From NCBI GenBank assembly GCA_050949725.1, contig JBMNGH010000011.1:310001-374000 (forward strand): a stretch of DNA of 64,000 bases, in the 5' to 3' direction. The notes under the pieces are model-generated. The model made no database searches. It was not told where the DNA came from and worked only from the letters and a program-made list of their open reading frames with translations. Positions 33,589 through 42,771 of the stretch are shown one piece after another. The stretch comes from JBMNGH01 sp050949725 (lineage in GTDB: Bacteria > Bacillota > Thermosediminibacteria > Thermosediminibacterales > Tepidanaerobacteraceae). A program made the translations under genes and the position numbers. The stretch's first letter is position 1; the number at the start of each line of letters is the position of its first letter.

Positions 33589-34071
33589 ATGGCAAACCTA
33601 GTAGATTTGATTGAACAATTCATCAAGGACAGTTTTAAAGATATGAATAGCGAGATCATTGAGATTCAGCGAAATGAGATGGCAAACCGTTTTAGATGTG
33701 CTCCTTCACAGATAAATTATGTACTGACAACGAGATTCACAATAGAAAAAGGGTATTTTATTGAAAGCAGAAGGGGTGGAGGAGGGTATATACGCATAAA
33801 AAAACTGAAGATAAGTGAAAATGATTTTTTAAAGGATATAATAGAATATATAGGGGACTCTTTATCAAGTAGTGATGCACGAGATATTATCTGTCGTTTA
33901 ATGGAAGAGGATATATTAAGTGAAAGGGAAGCTGAAATTCTAAGCTCAGTTATTAATCGAAACTGTTTGCTAATCAGTCTCCCGGGAAGAGACAGATTAC
34001 GCGCCAGGATTATGAGGACTGCTATAAGTACAATAATGGATCTGGAAGCGAGGAAAGGGGGAAATAATTAA
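33589..34071 (+). CDS. ctsR: CtsR heat-shock repressor
   Basis: Class III stress repressor; 160 residues with the winged-helix segment IEIQRNEMANRFRCAPSQI and the glycine-rich wing ESRRGGGGYIRI that contacts DNA and senses temperature. The start ATG 33589 follows GAGGAGGAGG; the longer open frame from 33448 crosses the terminator and promoter. First gene of the ctsR-mcsA-mcsB-clpC operon; its stop overlaps the mcsA start (TAATG). CtsR is released or degraded under stress with the help of McsB. Confidence 0.95.
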   Translation: MANLVDLIEQFIKDSFKDMNSEIIEIQRNEMANRFRCAPSQINYVLTTRFTIEKGYFIESRRGGGGYIRIKKLKISENDFLKDIIEYIGDSLSSSDARDIICRLMEEDILSEREAEILSSVINRNCLLISLPGRDRLRARIMRTAISTIMDLEARKGGNN

Positions 34072-34604
34072 TGCTGTGTGAAGAATGTAAAAAAAGGCCT
34101 GCTACAGTTCACATCACAAAAATAAGTAATGGTGACAAGACACAGATGCATTTATGCGAAGAATGTGCAAAACAGAAGCATATGAATTTTTCTTCGGGTT
34201 TTAATCCTTTTGGTTTTAGTGAGGACCATGACTTTTCTATCGCCAAGCTGTTGTCAGGGTTCTTTGAGGATGCCGGGCTTGGGTATGGTAATACTCTACA
34301 AGACATGAAATGTGAGGGATGTGGACTTACTTTTCCACGATTCAGTCAGGCAGGAAAGTTTGGATGCAGCGAGTGCTATAGTGCTTTCAGAGGTCAACTT
34401 GATCCTATGTTGAGAAAAATCCATGGGAAGACTCATCATGTGGGAAAAGTGCCGCGCAGGACAGGTGGAGATATAAGGAAGAAAAATGAAATAATTAGGC
34501 TGAAGCGAGAATTGCAAGAAGCGATAAATGCTGAGGAATACGAAAGGGCTGCTGTGCTCCGGGACAGAATAAAAGAATTGGAACAGAACAAAAATAAGGG
34601 TTAG
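34071..34604 (+). CDS. mcsA: McsA, activator of the McsB arginine kinase
   Basis: 177 residues with two zinc-finger regions (MLCEECKKRPATVHI and LCEECAKQK; then CEGCGLTFPRF and GCSECYSAF) and a C-terminal UVR helix pair (RLKRELQEAINAEEYERAAV) that contacts ClpC. McsA activates McsB and delivers it to CtsR and to the protease. Overlaps ctsR by one base and is followed by mcsB after 14 bases. Confidence 0.95.
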   Translation: MLCEECKKRPATVHITKISNGDKTQMHLCEECAKQKHMNFSSGFNPFGFSEDHDFSIAKLLSGFFEDAGLGYGNTLQDMKCEGCGLTFPRFSQAGKFGCSECYSAFRGQLDPMLRKIHGKTHHVGKVPRRTGGDIRKKNEIIRLKRELQEAINAEEYERAAVLRDRIKELEQNKNKG

Positions 34605-34618
34605 GAGATGGTGGCAAA

Positions 34619-35671
34619 ATGGGTATCAGAGACATTATGGATACTTCCCGAATTAGATGGATCAAATCGACCGGACCTGAAAATGATATTGTTGTAAGTA
34701 GCAGGGTTAGGCTTGCACGTAATTTGAAAGGAATCCCATTTCCGCATATATTGCCCGACTCAGGAGATAAAGAAGTTATAAAGAAGGTCTATGAAGCCTT
34801 TACGTTAAGCACCGCTTTGTCACGTGATGCTGAGTTGTATACAATGCAATCTTTGACTGATGGTCAGAAAAAGTTGCTTGCAGAGATGCATCTAATAAGC
34901 CCGGATATGGCTGGATTAAATAAAGGCGCTGTATTGGTAAGTGGTGACCAGACTATTAGCATAATGATAAATGAAGAGGATCACTTGAGAATACAGACGG
35001 TATTTCCTGGATTGCAAATAGTAGAAGCTTATAATATGGCGAGCAAGGTTGATGATGTGTTAGAAGAGAAGCTTGACTATGCTTTTGATGAGCAGTTAGG
35101 GTACTTGACGGCATGCCCGACTAATGTGGGCACTGGCATAAGGGCTTCAGTTATGATGCACCTACCCGTACTTACTATGACAGATCAAATTGGGCAGATA
35201 TTTTCTACCATTTCCCAGTTAGGCCTTGTTGTAAGGGGTTTTCATGGTGAAGGGACACAGGTTAAAGGTAATTTGTATCAGATATCAAATCAAATAACCT
35301 TAGGTAAGTCTGAAGAAGATATAATCCAAAATGTCACCAGTGTTGTTCGCCAGCTTATTACTAGTGAGAGAAAAATGAGAAAGGGCTTATCCCAGGAAGC
35401 TTTTACAAGGCTAGAGGATAAAGTATTCAGATCCTATGGTGTGATTACAAATGCTAAATTATTGTCTTCACAAGAGGCCATACAATGTATTTCTGATGTA
35501 AGGCTTGGTTTGGAACTAGGAATTATAAAGGATTTGAAGCTTGAAGACATAAATGGTCTGTTTATTTCAACAGGCCCTGCGTACATTCATGAGTTTTCAG
35601 GGGAAGCACTTTCTCCGCTTGACAGAGATTTGCGCAGAGCACAATTTATCAGGACAATATTAAAGAAATGA
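34619..35671 (+). CDS. mcsB: Protein arginine kinase McsB
   Basis: Phosphorylates arginine residues of damaged proteins and CtsR, marking them for ClpCP. 350 residues with a phosphagen-kinase catalytic domain: IVVSSRVRLARNLKG, EDHLRIQ (active-site acidic loop), ACPTNVGTGIRASVMMHLP and RGFHGEGTQ. ATG 34619 with GGAGATGGTGG upstream. Between mcsA and clpC, separated from clpC by ten bases. Confidence 0.96.
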   Translation: MGIRDIMDTSRIRWIKSTGPENDIVVSSRVRLARNLKGIPFPHILPDSGDKEVIKKVYEAFTLSTALSRDAELYTMQSLTDGQKKLLAEMHLISPDMAGLNKGAVLVSGDQTISIMINEEDHLRIQTVFPGLQIVEAYNMASKVDDVLEEKLDYAFDEQLGYLTACPTNVGTGIRASVMMHLPVLTMTDQIGQIFSTISQLGLVVRGFHGEGTQVKGNLYQISNQITLGKSEEDIIQNVTSVVRQLITSERKMRKGLSQEAFTRLEDKVFRSYGVITNAKLLSSQEAIQCISDVRLGLELGIIKDLKLEDINGLFISTGPAYIHEFSGEALSPLDRDLRRAQFIRTILKK

Positions 35672-35681
35672 GGTGGAGAGT

Positions 35682-38117
35682 GTGAACGGGAAATTTACTG
35701 AGAGGGCACAAAAGGTTATTGCCTATGCGCAGGAAGAAGCAAGGAGATTAAACCACAATGTCATAGGTACCGAGCATCTTCTTCTCGGGCTGATTCGAGA
35801 AGGAGAAGGGGTTGCCGCTAAAGCCCTAAAGAATTTGAATTTGGACCTAAAGAAGGTACGCAATCAGGTGGAAACGATGATAGGGGTTGGGCCTTTTGTT
35901 ATACAGGGGCCAATAGGGTACACGCCAAGAGCAAAAAAGGTAATGGAACTGTCAATGGAAGAGTCAAGAAGATTAGGTCATAACTATGTTGGCACAGAAC
36001 ATATTCTTCTCGGGCTTCTGAGGGAAGGTGAAGGCGTAGCTGCTCAAGTGATGAACAATATGGGTATTAGTGTTGACAAGGTCCAGGCAGAGGTTTTGGG
36101 CCTGATTGGGGGTGAAGGTAGTGACAAGGCCATGTATAAAAAGGCTTCCAATACCCCGATGTTAAATCAATTTGGAAGGGATCTAACCGAACTCGCATCA
36201 GAAGGCAAATTAGACCCGGTTATAGGTAGACAAAAGGAAATCGAAAGGGTTCTACAAATATTGACACGTCGCACCAAAAACAATCCCTGTCTGATTGGGG
36301 AACCAGGGGTAGGTAAGACTGCAGTAGTTGAAGGGCTTGCACAGCAAATCATAGATCAGAATGTCCCTGAAATTTTAAAGAATAAAAGGGTAGTCAGCCT
36401 GGATATGGCTTCTCTAGTTGCTGGAACAAAGTTCCGAGGAGAATTCGAAGAAAGGCTTAAAAAAGTTATCAATGAAATAAAACAATCTGGAAATGTAATT
36501 CTTTTTATAGATGAAATGCATACAATCATAGGTGCCGGTGCAGCAGAAGGCGCGATCGATGCATCAAATATATTGAAGCCGGCCCTTGCAAGGGGTGAAC
36601 TCCAGACTATCGGTGCAACCACACTCGATGAGTACAGGAAACATGTAGAGAAGGATTCTGCGCTTGAAAGGCGATTTCAGCCCATAATGGTAGAGGAGCC
36701 TACTGTTGATGATACGATAAAGATACTTGAAGGCCTTAGAGATCGGTATGAAGCACATCACCGTGTAAAGATTTCAGACGAAGCAATTCAAGCGGCTGCA
36801 AAGCTCTCTCACAGATATATAACAGACAGGTTTTTGCCGGATAAGGCTATAGATCTTATAGATGAAGCGGCTTCAAGGGTAAGGCTGAAAACCCTTACTG
36901 CTCCTCCGGAACTTCGGGATTTGGAAGATGAGCTTGAAGCATTGAGAAAAGAAAAGGATGCTGCAATAAGAGGCCAGGAATTTGAAAAAGCCGCTAAATT
37001 AAGGGATCAGGAAAAAGAAGTAAAGGCAAAGGTAGATGTGCTCAAAGAAAAATGGCAAACTGACCATAAATTAGATAATTCCACTGTTACGGGAGAAGAT
37101 ATATCCCAAATTGTATCCAGTTGGACGGGTATTCCTGTCAGGCGGCTTGTAGAAGAAGAATCTGAGAGACTCCTAAAGATGGAAGAAATATTGCATAAGA
37201 GGGTAATAGGCCAAGATGAAGCAGTAAAGGCGATAGCCCGGGCCCTAAGGAGAGCAAGGGCAGGTCTTAAAGACCCTTCCAGACCGATTGGTTCATTTAT
37301 CTTTCTCGGTCCTACAGGGGTTGGCAAGACAGAACTTGCAAGAGCCCTGGCTGATGCAATGTTCGGAGACGAAAATGCACTGATAAGACTGGATATGTCT
37401 GAGTACATGGAGAAGTTTGCGGTATCCCGAATGGTGGGAGCTCCTCCTGGATATGTGGGATATGATGAGGGCGGTGAGCTAACAGAGAAGGTGAGGAGAA
37501 AGCCTTACTCTGTTGTACTATTTGATGAAATAGAAAAAGCACACCCTGATGTATTCAACATTTTGTTGCAGATTTTGGAAGACGGCAGGTTGACAGACTC
37601 AAAGGGAAGGACAGTAGATTTTAGAAATACAATACTGATTATGACATCTAATGTAGGTGCAAATCTGATACAAAAATCTAAGAGCTTAGGATTTGTTTCA
37701 GAAGAAGAAGACAAATCCTATGAGAACATGAAGGAAAAGGTGCTTGATGAGCTCAAGAGGACGTTCAGGCCTGAATTTTTAAACCGTGTGGATGAGACCA
37801 TTGTATTCCATGCCCTTACGAAGGAACATATAAGGGCCATAGTAACACTTATGATAAATGAGGTAAATGACAGGCTTAAAGAAAATAATATTTCAATCGA
37901 AGTGACAGATAGTGCAAAGGACTTGCTCGCAAAAGATGGTTTCGACCCAATGTATGGTGCTAGGCCACTGCGCAGGGTTGTTCAAAGAAAAATCGAAGAC
38001 AGGCTTTCAGAAGAGTTGCTTAAGGGAAATATATCACGCACGGATGTGATTTTAGTTGATGTATCTGAAGGGGAGCTCAAGTTTAGTAAGAAAGAATTGT
38101 CGGTGACGAATCGGTAA
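35682..38117 (+). CDS. clpC: ClpC AAA+ unfoldase
   Basis: 811-residue Hsp100 ATPase that unfolds arginine-phosphorylated and adaptor-bound substrates for ClpP. N-terminal double Clp repeat (residues ~1-145), first AAA with GEPGVGKT, a middle domain with a UVR motif (EKAAKLRDQEKEVK), second AAA with GPTGVGKT and the ClpP-binding region near its end. GTG 35682 is chosen: AGGTGGAG lies just upstream and the protein then begins NGKFTERAQKVIAYA as in other ClpC; GTG 35673 would overlap that site. Confidence 0.96.
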   Translation: MNGKFTERAQKVIAYAQEEARRLNHNVIGTEHLLLGLIREGEGVAAKALKNLNLDLKKVRNQVETMIGVGPFVIQGPIGYTPRAKKVMELSMEESRRLGHNYVGTEHILLGLLREGEGVAAQVMNNMGISVDKVQAEVLGLIGGEGSDKAMYKKASNTPMLNQFGRDLTELASEGKLDPVIGRQKEIERVLQILTRRTKNNPCLIGEPGVGKTAVVEGLAQQIIDQNVPEILKNKRVVSLDMASLVAGTKFRGEFEERLKKVINEIKQSGNVILFIDEMHTIIGAGAAEGAIDASNILKPALARGELQTIGATTLDEYRKHVEKDSALERRFQPIMVEEPTVDDTIKILEGLRDRYEAHHRVKISDEAIQAAAKLSHRYITDRFLPDKAIDLIDEAASRVRLKTLTAPPELRDLEDELEALRKEKDAAIRGQEFEKAAKLRDQEKEVKAKVDVLKEKWQTDHKLDNSTVTGEDISQIVSSWTGIPVRRLVEEESERLLKMEEILHKRVIGQDEAVKAIARALRRARAGLKDPSRPIGSFIFLGPTGVGKTELARALADAMFGDENALIRLDMSEYMEKFAVSRMVGAPPGYVGYDEGGELTEKVRRKPYSVVLFDEIEKAHPDVFNILLQILEDGRLTDSKGRTVDFRNTILIMTSNVGANLIQKSKSLGFVSEEEDKSYENMKEKVLDELKRTFRPEFLNRVDETIVFHALTKEHIRAIVTLMINEVNDRLKENNISIEVTDSAKDLLAKDGFDPMYGARPLRRVVQRKIEDRLSEELLKGNISRTDVILVDVSEGELKFSKKELSVTNR

Positions 38118-38150
38118 CTAGTGTAGATTGTGTAGAGGATGTGGAGTGAA

Positions 38151-39491
38151 GTGAAACAAAAGAAGAGATTTGTATGCCGGCAATGTGGCTCCTTTTTTCC
38201 AAAATGGTTAGGTCGTTGTCCTGAATGCGGTAGCTGGAACACGATCGAAGAAGAGGTAATAGTCAATGAAAAACTGGTTAAGAGCGGGAAAGCCCTGCCT
38301 CGTCTTATCAGTGAAATACCGTATTCAAAAGATGACAGAATTATGACTTCTATTACTGAACTCGACCGCGTACTGGGTGGGGGCATTGTACCCGGCAGTC
38401 TAGTGCTGGTCGGTGGCGATCCGGGCATTGGCAAGTCTACCATTATGCTTCAGATGTGCGGAAATATATGCAAAAGTCTAAAAGTGTTATACGTTTCAGG
38501 AGAGGAATCTGAAAAACAAATAAAGCTCAGGGCCGACCGGATGCAAATTTCCGGCGGCCATCTTTACATATATTCTGACAGCGACCTTAATGCCATTGAG
38601 GCAGCTATAAAGGAGCTTAAACCCAAAGTCGTGATAATCGACTCTATTCAGACAATGCAATCACCAGGTATTGAGACAAGCCCCGGAAGCGTAAGCCAGA
38701 TAAGGGAATCTACTTTAAGGCTGCTCAATATATCTAAGAGTAGCGGGATTAGTATATTTATTATAGGTCACGTTACGAAAGAGGGGAATATTGCAGGCCC
38801 CAAATTACTCGAACATATGGTTGATTGTGTCCTTTATTTTGAAGGAGAGAAATATCACTCATATAGACTGCTCCGGGCTGTAAAAAATAGGTATGGGTCT
38901 ACAAATGAAATCGGAATTTTTGAAATGGGGGAAAAAGGCCTGTTGGAGGTCGAGAGCCCTTCAAAATATCTCCTATCAGGTAAACCCAAAGCTTCTGCGG
39001 GTTCTGCAGTTACATGTATTATGGAAGGGACAAGGCCTCTTCTTGTGGAAATGCAAGCACTTGTTTCTTCTTCAGGGTTCAGCTTGCCTAGAAGACAGAC
39101 AACTGGTATAGATTATAATAGAGCCGTGCTTTTGATAGCAGTCTTAGAAAAGAAGCTGGGATACGCTATGAGCAATGAAGATATTTTTATCAATGCTGCG
39201 GGCGGAATGCGCATAGACGAACCGGCTGCGGACCTGGCAATTATTGTTGCTATTGCATCAAGTTTTAGGAATAAGCCTGTACCAAACGATATGGCAATAA
39301 TTGGTGAAGTGGGGTTGGCTGGAGAGGTAAGAAGAGTAAGCTATGTTGAAAAAAGAATTCATGAGGCTTCTAAACTCGGAATGTCAAATATTGTTATACC
39401 TCAACAAAACCTTGCTAATATTAAAAGTCCTGGCATTAAAGTAACACATGTAAATAATGTTAGAGATGCCATAGAGATAGCAATAAGATAA
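38151..39491 (+). CDS. radA: DNA repair protein RadA
   Basis: 446-residue RecA-like branch-migration helicase. N-terminal zinc finger (FVCRQCG, RCPECGSWNT), Walker A GGDPGIGKST, the RadA-specific KNRYG motif (RAVKNRYGSTNEIG) and a C-terminal Lon-protease-like domain (AAGGMRIDEPAADLAI). GTG 38151 is likely since TGGAG lies upstream; ATG 38139 sits on an AGAGG with no spacing. Typical position after clpC in Firmicutes; a terminator follows 7 bases after the stop. Confidence 0.95.
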   Translation: MKQKKRFVCRQCGSFFPKWLGRCPECGSWNTIEEEVIVNEKLVKSGKALPRLISEIPYSKDDRIMTSITELDRVLGGGIVPGSLVLVGGDPGIGKSTIMLQMCGNICKSLKVLYVSGEESEKQIKLRADRMQISGGHLYIYSDSDLNAIEAAIKELKPKVVIIDSIQTMQSPGIETSPGSVSQIRESTLRLLNISKSSGISIFIIGHVTKEGNIAGPKLLEHMVDCVLYFEGEKYHSYRLLRAVKNRYGSTNEIGIFEMGEKGLLEVESPSKYLLSGKPKASAGSAVTCIMEGTRPLLVEMQALVSSSGFSLPRRQTTGIDYNRAVLLIAVLEKKLGYAMSNEDIFINAAGGMRIDEPAADLAIIVAIASSFRNKPVPNDMAIIGEVGLAGEVRRVSYVEKRIHEASKLGMSNIVIPQQNLANIKSPGIKVTHVNNVRDAIEIAIR

Positions 39492-39497
39492 AAAATA

Positions 39498-39519
39498 AAG
39501 CCGCCTATAGTGGCGGCTT
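39498..39519. terminator. Terminator after radA
   Basis: AAGCCGCC (39498-39505), TATAGT, GGCGGCTT (39512-39519). Overlaps the stop of the convergent small gene; may work in both directions. Confidence 0.8.
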
Positions 39520-39754
39520 AAGCATGAGTGCCCGGGCATGAGCGATAATTTGGCGGAGAAAATCCGCCGCAGTTTCCTGGCGTTTTCATAGGTTGTTCAC
39601 AGTTATCAATTTCCCTTGCTTTTTGAGCTAGCTCATGTCTATCTATAACCCCTTTATCGATCAATATTTCTATTAAACTGACCAACGCCAAAGTGTTTTT
39701 ATAATCAACATCCTTCATGTTTGATATTTGAGAATATATATCTATGTCCCCCAT
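39518..39754 (-). CDS. Hypothetical protein, 78 residues
   Basis: Not recognised. MGDIDIYSQISNMKDVDYKN begins the peptide, followed by a hydrophobic-acidic helix (LALVSLIEILIDKGVIDRHE) and a Cys/Pro/Gly-rich tail (NCGGFSPPNY). The middle resembles short helical segments of nitrile-hydratase-beta-like and similar small proteins but too weakly to name. ATG 39754 follows AAGGAGGAG at good distance, supporting reality; soluble. Confidence 0.55.
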   Translation of the reverse strand: MGDIDIYSQISNMKDVDYKNTLALVSLIEILIDKGVIDRHELAQKAREIDNCEQPMKTPGNCGGFSPPNYRSCPGTHA

Positions 39755-39863
39755 AAGCACTCCTCCTTAAGAAGGTTACATCAACTATTTTATCCATAAT
39801 TTGTATTATTATACAATTTATGCCGTCTAGTGCGATTATAGACTCAATTTCATTTTATATCAT

Positions 39864-40844
39864 TTAGATTATTGCCTTATACAACTCATCGCGTGCCGGG
39901 GGAATAAGCGGGGTTTTGCGACCTTCTGCCACTATAAACTTACCGTTTTTAGTCATTTTTCCGATAATCGTTGCATTGATGCCCTGTTTGTTTAATGTAT
40001 TTACTATCTTTTTGCCGTCAGGCGCTGTTATGAGTATGGATCCACTGGAAATCAGGCCCAAAGGGTCGATTTGAAACGCTCTACAAATTGCCTCTGTCTC
40101 GGGGAGTACAGGCAATTTTTCTTTGTAAATTTCTATACCTATTCCCGATGCCTCGGCAATCTCAAAACATGCGCCTAAAATCCCGCCTTCAGTGATATCG
40201 TGCATTGCTGAAGCACCGGCGGTCGCAGCTGTCAACCCATCATTGATAGCATTAATTTGATCTGATAACATCTTTGCGCGTTGAATGGTTGTTTGAGGTA
40301 ATTTATCTTTCAAGTAGTCCTCAAAGTCAGTTGCCAGTATGAAAGTACCTTCTAACCCGAGAAATTTTGTCATGATCACATCATCTCCAGGTGATGCACC
40401 TGAAGAAGTGACATAACTCTGTTTTTCCACCATACCCACTGCGGTAACAGATATAACAGATTTTCTGACAGCAGGTGTTACTTCAGTGTGGCCGCCAAGC
40501 ACCTCAATATTTATTTTTTCTGCAGCTTTGTGTATTGCGGTCATAATATCTTTTAAAGTTTTTTCGTCGGAACCGCTTGGCAGAAGAAGTGTAACCAAAA
40601 TACCTATTGGTTGGGCGCCGCAAGCTGCAATGTCGTTACATGCAATAAAAACTGAAAGATAACCGCTGTTTTTATCAGCACCTGTAATCGGGTCTGAAGA
40701 CATAACTGCCACACGATCACCGAAATCTATTATACTGCAGTCCTCACCAAAACCAGAATGAATGAGCACCTCATTCCGTTTAATTCCACAAAAAGGATAA
40801 ACATGAGTCTTTAAAATCTCAGGAGGCACCTTTCCAATTTTCAA
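39864..40844 (-). CDS. AIR synthase (PurM/HypE/SelD) superfamily protein
   Basis: 326 residues with the ATP-binding two-domain PurM fold: GFGEDCSIIDFGDRVAVMSSDPITGA (first half read in parts), NDIAACGAQPIGILVTLLLP, and MHDITEGGILGACFEIAEASG. It most resembles HypE-like 'AIR synthase-related' proteins, but no hydrogenase genes are nearby, so the substrate is unknown. TTG 40844 with GAGGTGAG upstream. It follows the ECF S-component gene by 17 bases, and the two are probably co-transcribed from the promoter at 41.4 kb; a link to transport of a vitamin precursor is plausible but inferred. Confidence 0.8.
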   Translation of the reverse strand: MKIGKVPPEILKTHVYPFCGIKRNEVLIHSGFGEDCSIIDFGDRVAVMSSDPITGADKNSGYLSVFIACNDIAACGAQPIGILVTLLLPSGSDEKTLKDIMTAIHKAAEKINIEVLGGHTEVTPAVRKSVISVTAVGMVEKQSYVTSSGASPGDDVIMTKFLGLEGTFILATDFEDYLKDKLPQTTIQRAKMLSDQINAINDGLTAATAGASAMHDITEGGILGACFEIAEASGIGIEIYKEKLPVLPETEAICRAFQIDPLGLISSGSILITAPDGKKIVNTLNKQGINATIIGKMTKNGKFIVAEGRKTPLIPPARDELYKAII

Positions 40845-40861
40845 TACAGCTCACCTCAAAA

Positions 40862-41350
40862 TTAATCATTGTCGTCAGTTAAAAATTTTTTTAAGCGATT
40901 ATATAAAAATAGTGCTACTATGCCACCCGCCAGCACCTGAACGGAGTCACCGGCAAGCTCTACAGGTACTGCTGCTATTCCATAAAGTATACCTGCAGCT
41001 ATAGCGTATCCGGTAATCATCACAATTGCACCTAATAAAACCGCCAGCATCAAATTACCCTTTTTTGCGACAGAACCAACCACATATCCCTCTAAACCTT
41101 TTATAATTAGAGTTATTGGTGCCCAGACCGGGGCTCCAACCAATAAGTCTGCAAGAGAAGAACCCACGCCGCCTATTATAGCACCTGCAGGGCCCCCGTA
41201 AAGAATTGCTGTTAAATATATGATTGCTTCACCAAGATTAAAATAAAGATTAAATGTAGGGACTGGCACGCGGATGACAGCTGTTACAATTACTACTAAA
41301 GCCATAAATAGTCCATAAAAAGCAAGTCTAGTTACGTTTTTGTTCATCAT
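40862..41350 (-). CDS. ECF transporter S component
   Basis: 162-residue membrane protein with five to six helices and the alanine/glycine-rich pattern of ECF substrate-binding subunits: LYFNLGEAIIYLTAILYG and GGVGSSLADLLVGAPVWAP match the HmpT/ThiW-like branch. It would use a shared energising module encoded elsewhere to import a vitamin-like compound. ATG 41350, AAGGGAG upstream. First gene of the leftward pair with the AIR-synthase-like gene. Confidence 0.85.
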   Translation of the reverse strand: MMNKNVTRLAFYGLFMALVVIVTAVIRVPVPTFNLYFNLGEAIIYLTAILYGGPAGAIIGGVGSSLADLLVGAPVWAPITLIIKGLEGYVVGSVAKKGNLMLAVLLGAIVMITGYAIAAGILYGIAAVPVELAGDSVQVLAGGIVALFLYNRLKKFLTDDND

Positions 41351-41380
41351 TAAGGCTCCCTTAGGCTAAAGATTTATTCT

Positions 41381-41409
41381 ATTATAACACCGGCTAATTT
41401 GTATGCCAA
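41381..41409 (-). promoter_or_regulatory. Promoter of the ECF/AIR-synthase-like pair
   Basis: Read leftward: TTGGCA (41409-41404), 17-base spacer, TATAAT (41386-41381), 30 bp before the start codon. Confidence 0.75.
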
Positions 41410-41437
41410 GATTTTGATGATGTGTGTGCAGCTTCTA

Positions 41438-41465
41438 TTGACAAAACTTCTCTTTGATTTAATAT
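41438..41465 (+). promoter_or_regulatory. Promoter of the 2-hydroxyacyl-CoA dehydratase pair
   Basis: TTGACA (41438-41443), 16-base spacer, TAATAT (41460-41465), about 20 bp before ATG 41485. Confidence 0.6.
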
Positions 41466-41484
41466 TATTGTTGAGGTGTATTTA

Positions 41485-42771
41485 ATGAATCTTGTAAAAA
41501 AGTACTCAGCTGTTCTAAACAACAATCTTGACAATTCTTCACTTGCGTCGATTTTTATAAGGTTTGGGTTAGAAGCAGCATACCGTTATGTAACTTTTTT
41601 CCCTGACAGGAGATTGCCCCAGTCACTGCGATATCTAAACAAACTATGCTTAAAGTACATATTGGATCCTGTCGCAAGACCATTAAATTCGGCATGGGTA
41701 AATATTTTTGCTCCAACCGAGTTCCTCCATGTCATAGGTGTATCTCCCCTCTTTATTGAGGCATACTCTTCTTTTATGTCTGGGTATGATATAGAAGACC
41801 GACTTATTGACAGGGCTGAATCTTCAGTGACGGCAAACACCCTTTGCAGCTTTCATAAGACCTTCATAGGAGCCGCTGAGTATGATTTTCTTAAGCCACC
41901 TAAAATTGCTATAACGACTTCTATGGCGTGTGATGCCAATTTAAACACGTTTAGATACCTTGCCGATAAGTTTGATATCCCCCTTTATATTATAGATGTG
42001 CCGATTGAGTGCAATGAAAATACAATCGATTATGTTGGCCGCCAGTTGGCGGAAATGGTTTCTGTTCTAGAAGACGTTTTTGGGCAGAAAATGGATCTTG
42101 AAAAGTTGAGAGCGATTATACGCATCGAAAATGAGACCAAGAGTTATATGAAACGAATCTTGGATGCTTTACGTCATAGGAGTTTAAGCTCAACTATGAC
42201 ATTTGAACTTTACATGCTTTTTACTTCACACGTTTTTATGGGCAGATGTGATGCATTGAGGTTTTATAAGATGTTTCTAGATGATATAAATAATGCCCCC
42301 AAAAGAAACAAAGCCGGTATTTTTTTTATTCACCTTCCGCCGCTTTATGAAAGTAATTTCAAGCATTATTTAAACTTTAACAAGGATTATGAACTGCTCG
42401 GTTGTGATTTGAACTATGATTTCATGGGAGAGATACAACTTGAAGACCCGTATAAAGGAATTGCCAGAAAATTGATACTAAACACTTATAACGGGGATTT
42501 TGAAAGAAGACTTAAAGTATTGTCTCATGTAATCGACACAATCAAGCCTGATGGAGTAGTGCAATTTTGCCAATGGGGTTGCAAGCAGTCATCAGGTCAT
42601 GTTGGATTGTTTAAAGATTTTTTTAAGGACATAGGGATTCCGTTTTTAAGTATTGACGGTGACATTGTTGATAAGCGAAACAGCCAGAAAGGCCAGGTCG
42701 CCACTAGGCTTGAGGCATTTTTGGAAATGTTGGGTAACAGGGGTGATGGCCATGGTCGGATACATATGTAA
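41485..42771 (+). CDS. 2-hydroxyacyl-CoA dehydratase family protein (HgdB/BcrC-like)
   Basis: 428-residue protein of the 2-hydroxyacyl-CoA dehydratase/benzoyl-CoA reductase component family. The motif FCQWGCKQSSGHVGL near residue 360 supplies conserved Cys of the 4Fe-4S cluster; ITTSMACDANLNTF and LYIIDVPIECNENTID are typical of the first half. Such components dehydrate (R)-2-hydroxyacyl-CoA by a ketyl-radical mechanism after ATP-driven electron injection by an activator. ATG 41485 follows GAGGTG. It overlaps the next gene by 20 bases, so translation is coupled with the activator fusion. No CoA-transferase or acyl-CoA dehydrogenase is adjacent, so the substrate is unknown. Confidence 0.8.
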   Translation: MNLVKKYSAVLNNNLDNSSLASIFIRFGLEAAYRYVTFFPDRRLPQSLRYLNKLCLKYILDPVARPLNSAWVNIFAPTEFLHVIGVSPLFIEAYSSFMSGYDIEDRLIDRAESSVTANTLCSFHKTFIGAAEYDFLKPPKIAITTSMACDANLNTFRYLADKFDIPLYIIDVPIECNENTIDYVGRQLAEMVSVLEDVFGQKMDLEKLRAIIRIENETKSYMKRILDALRHRSLSSTMTFELYMLFTSHVFMGRCDALRFYKMFLDDINNAPKRNKAGIFFIHLPPLYESNFKHYLNFNKDYELLGCDLNYDFMGEIQLEDPYKGIARKLILNTYNGDFERRLKVLSHVIDTIKPDGVVQFCQWGCKQSSGHVGLFKDFFKDIGIPFLSIDGDIVDKRNSQKGQVATRLEAFLEMLGNRGDGHGRIHM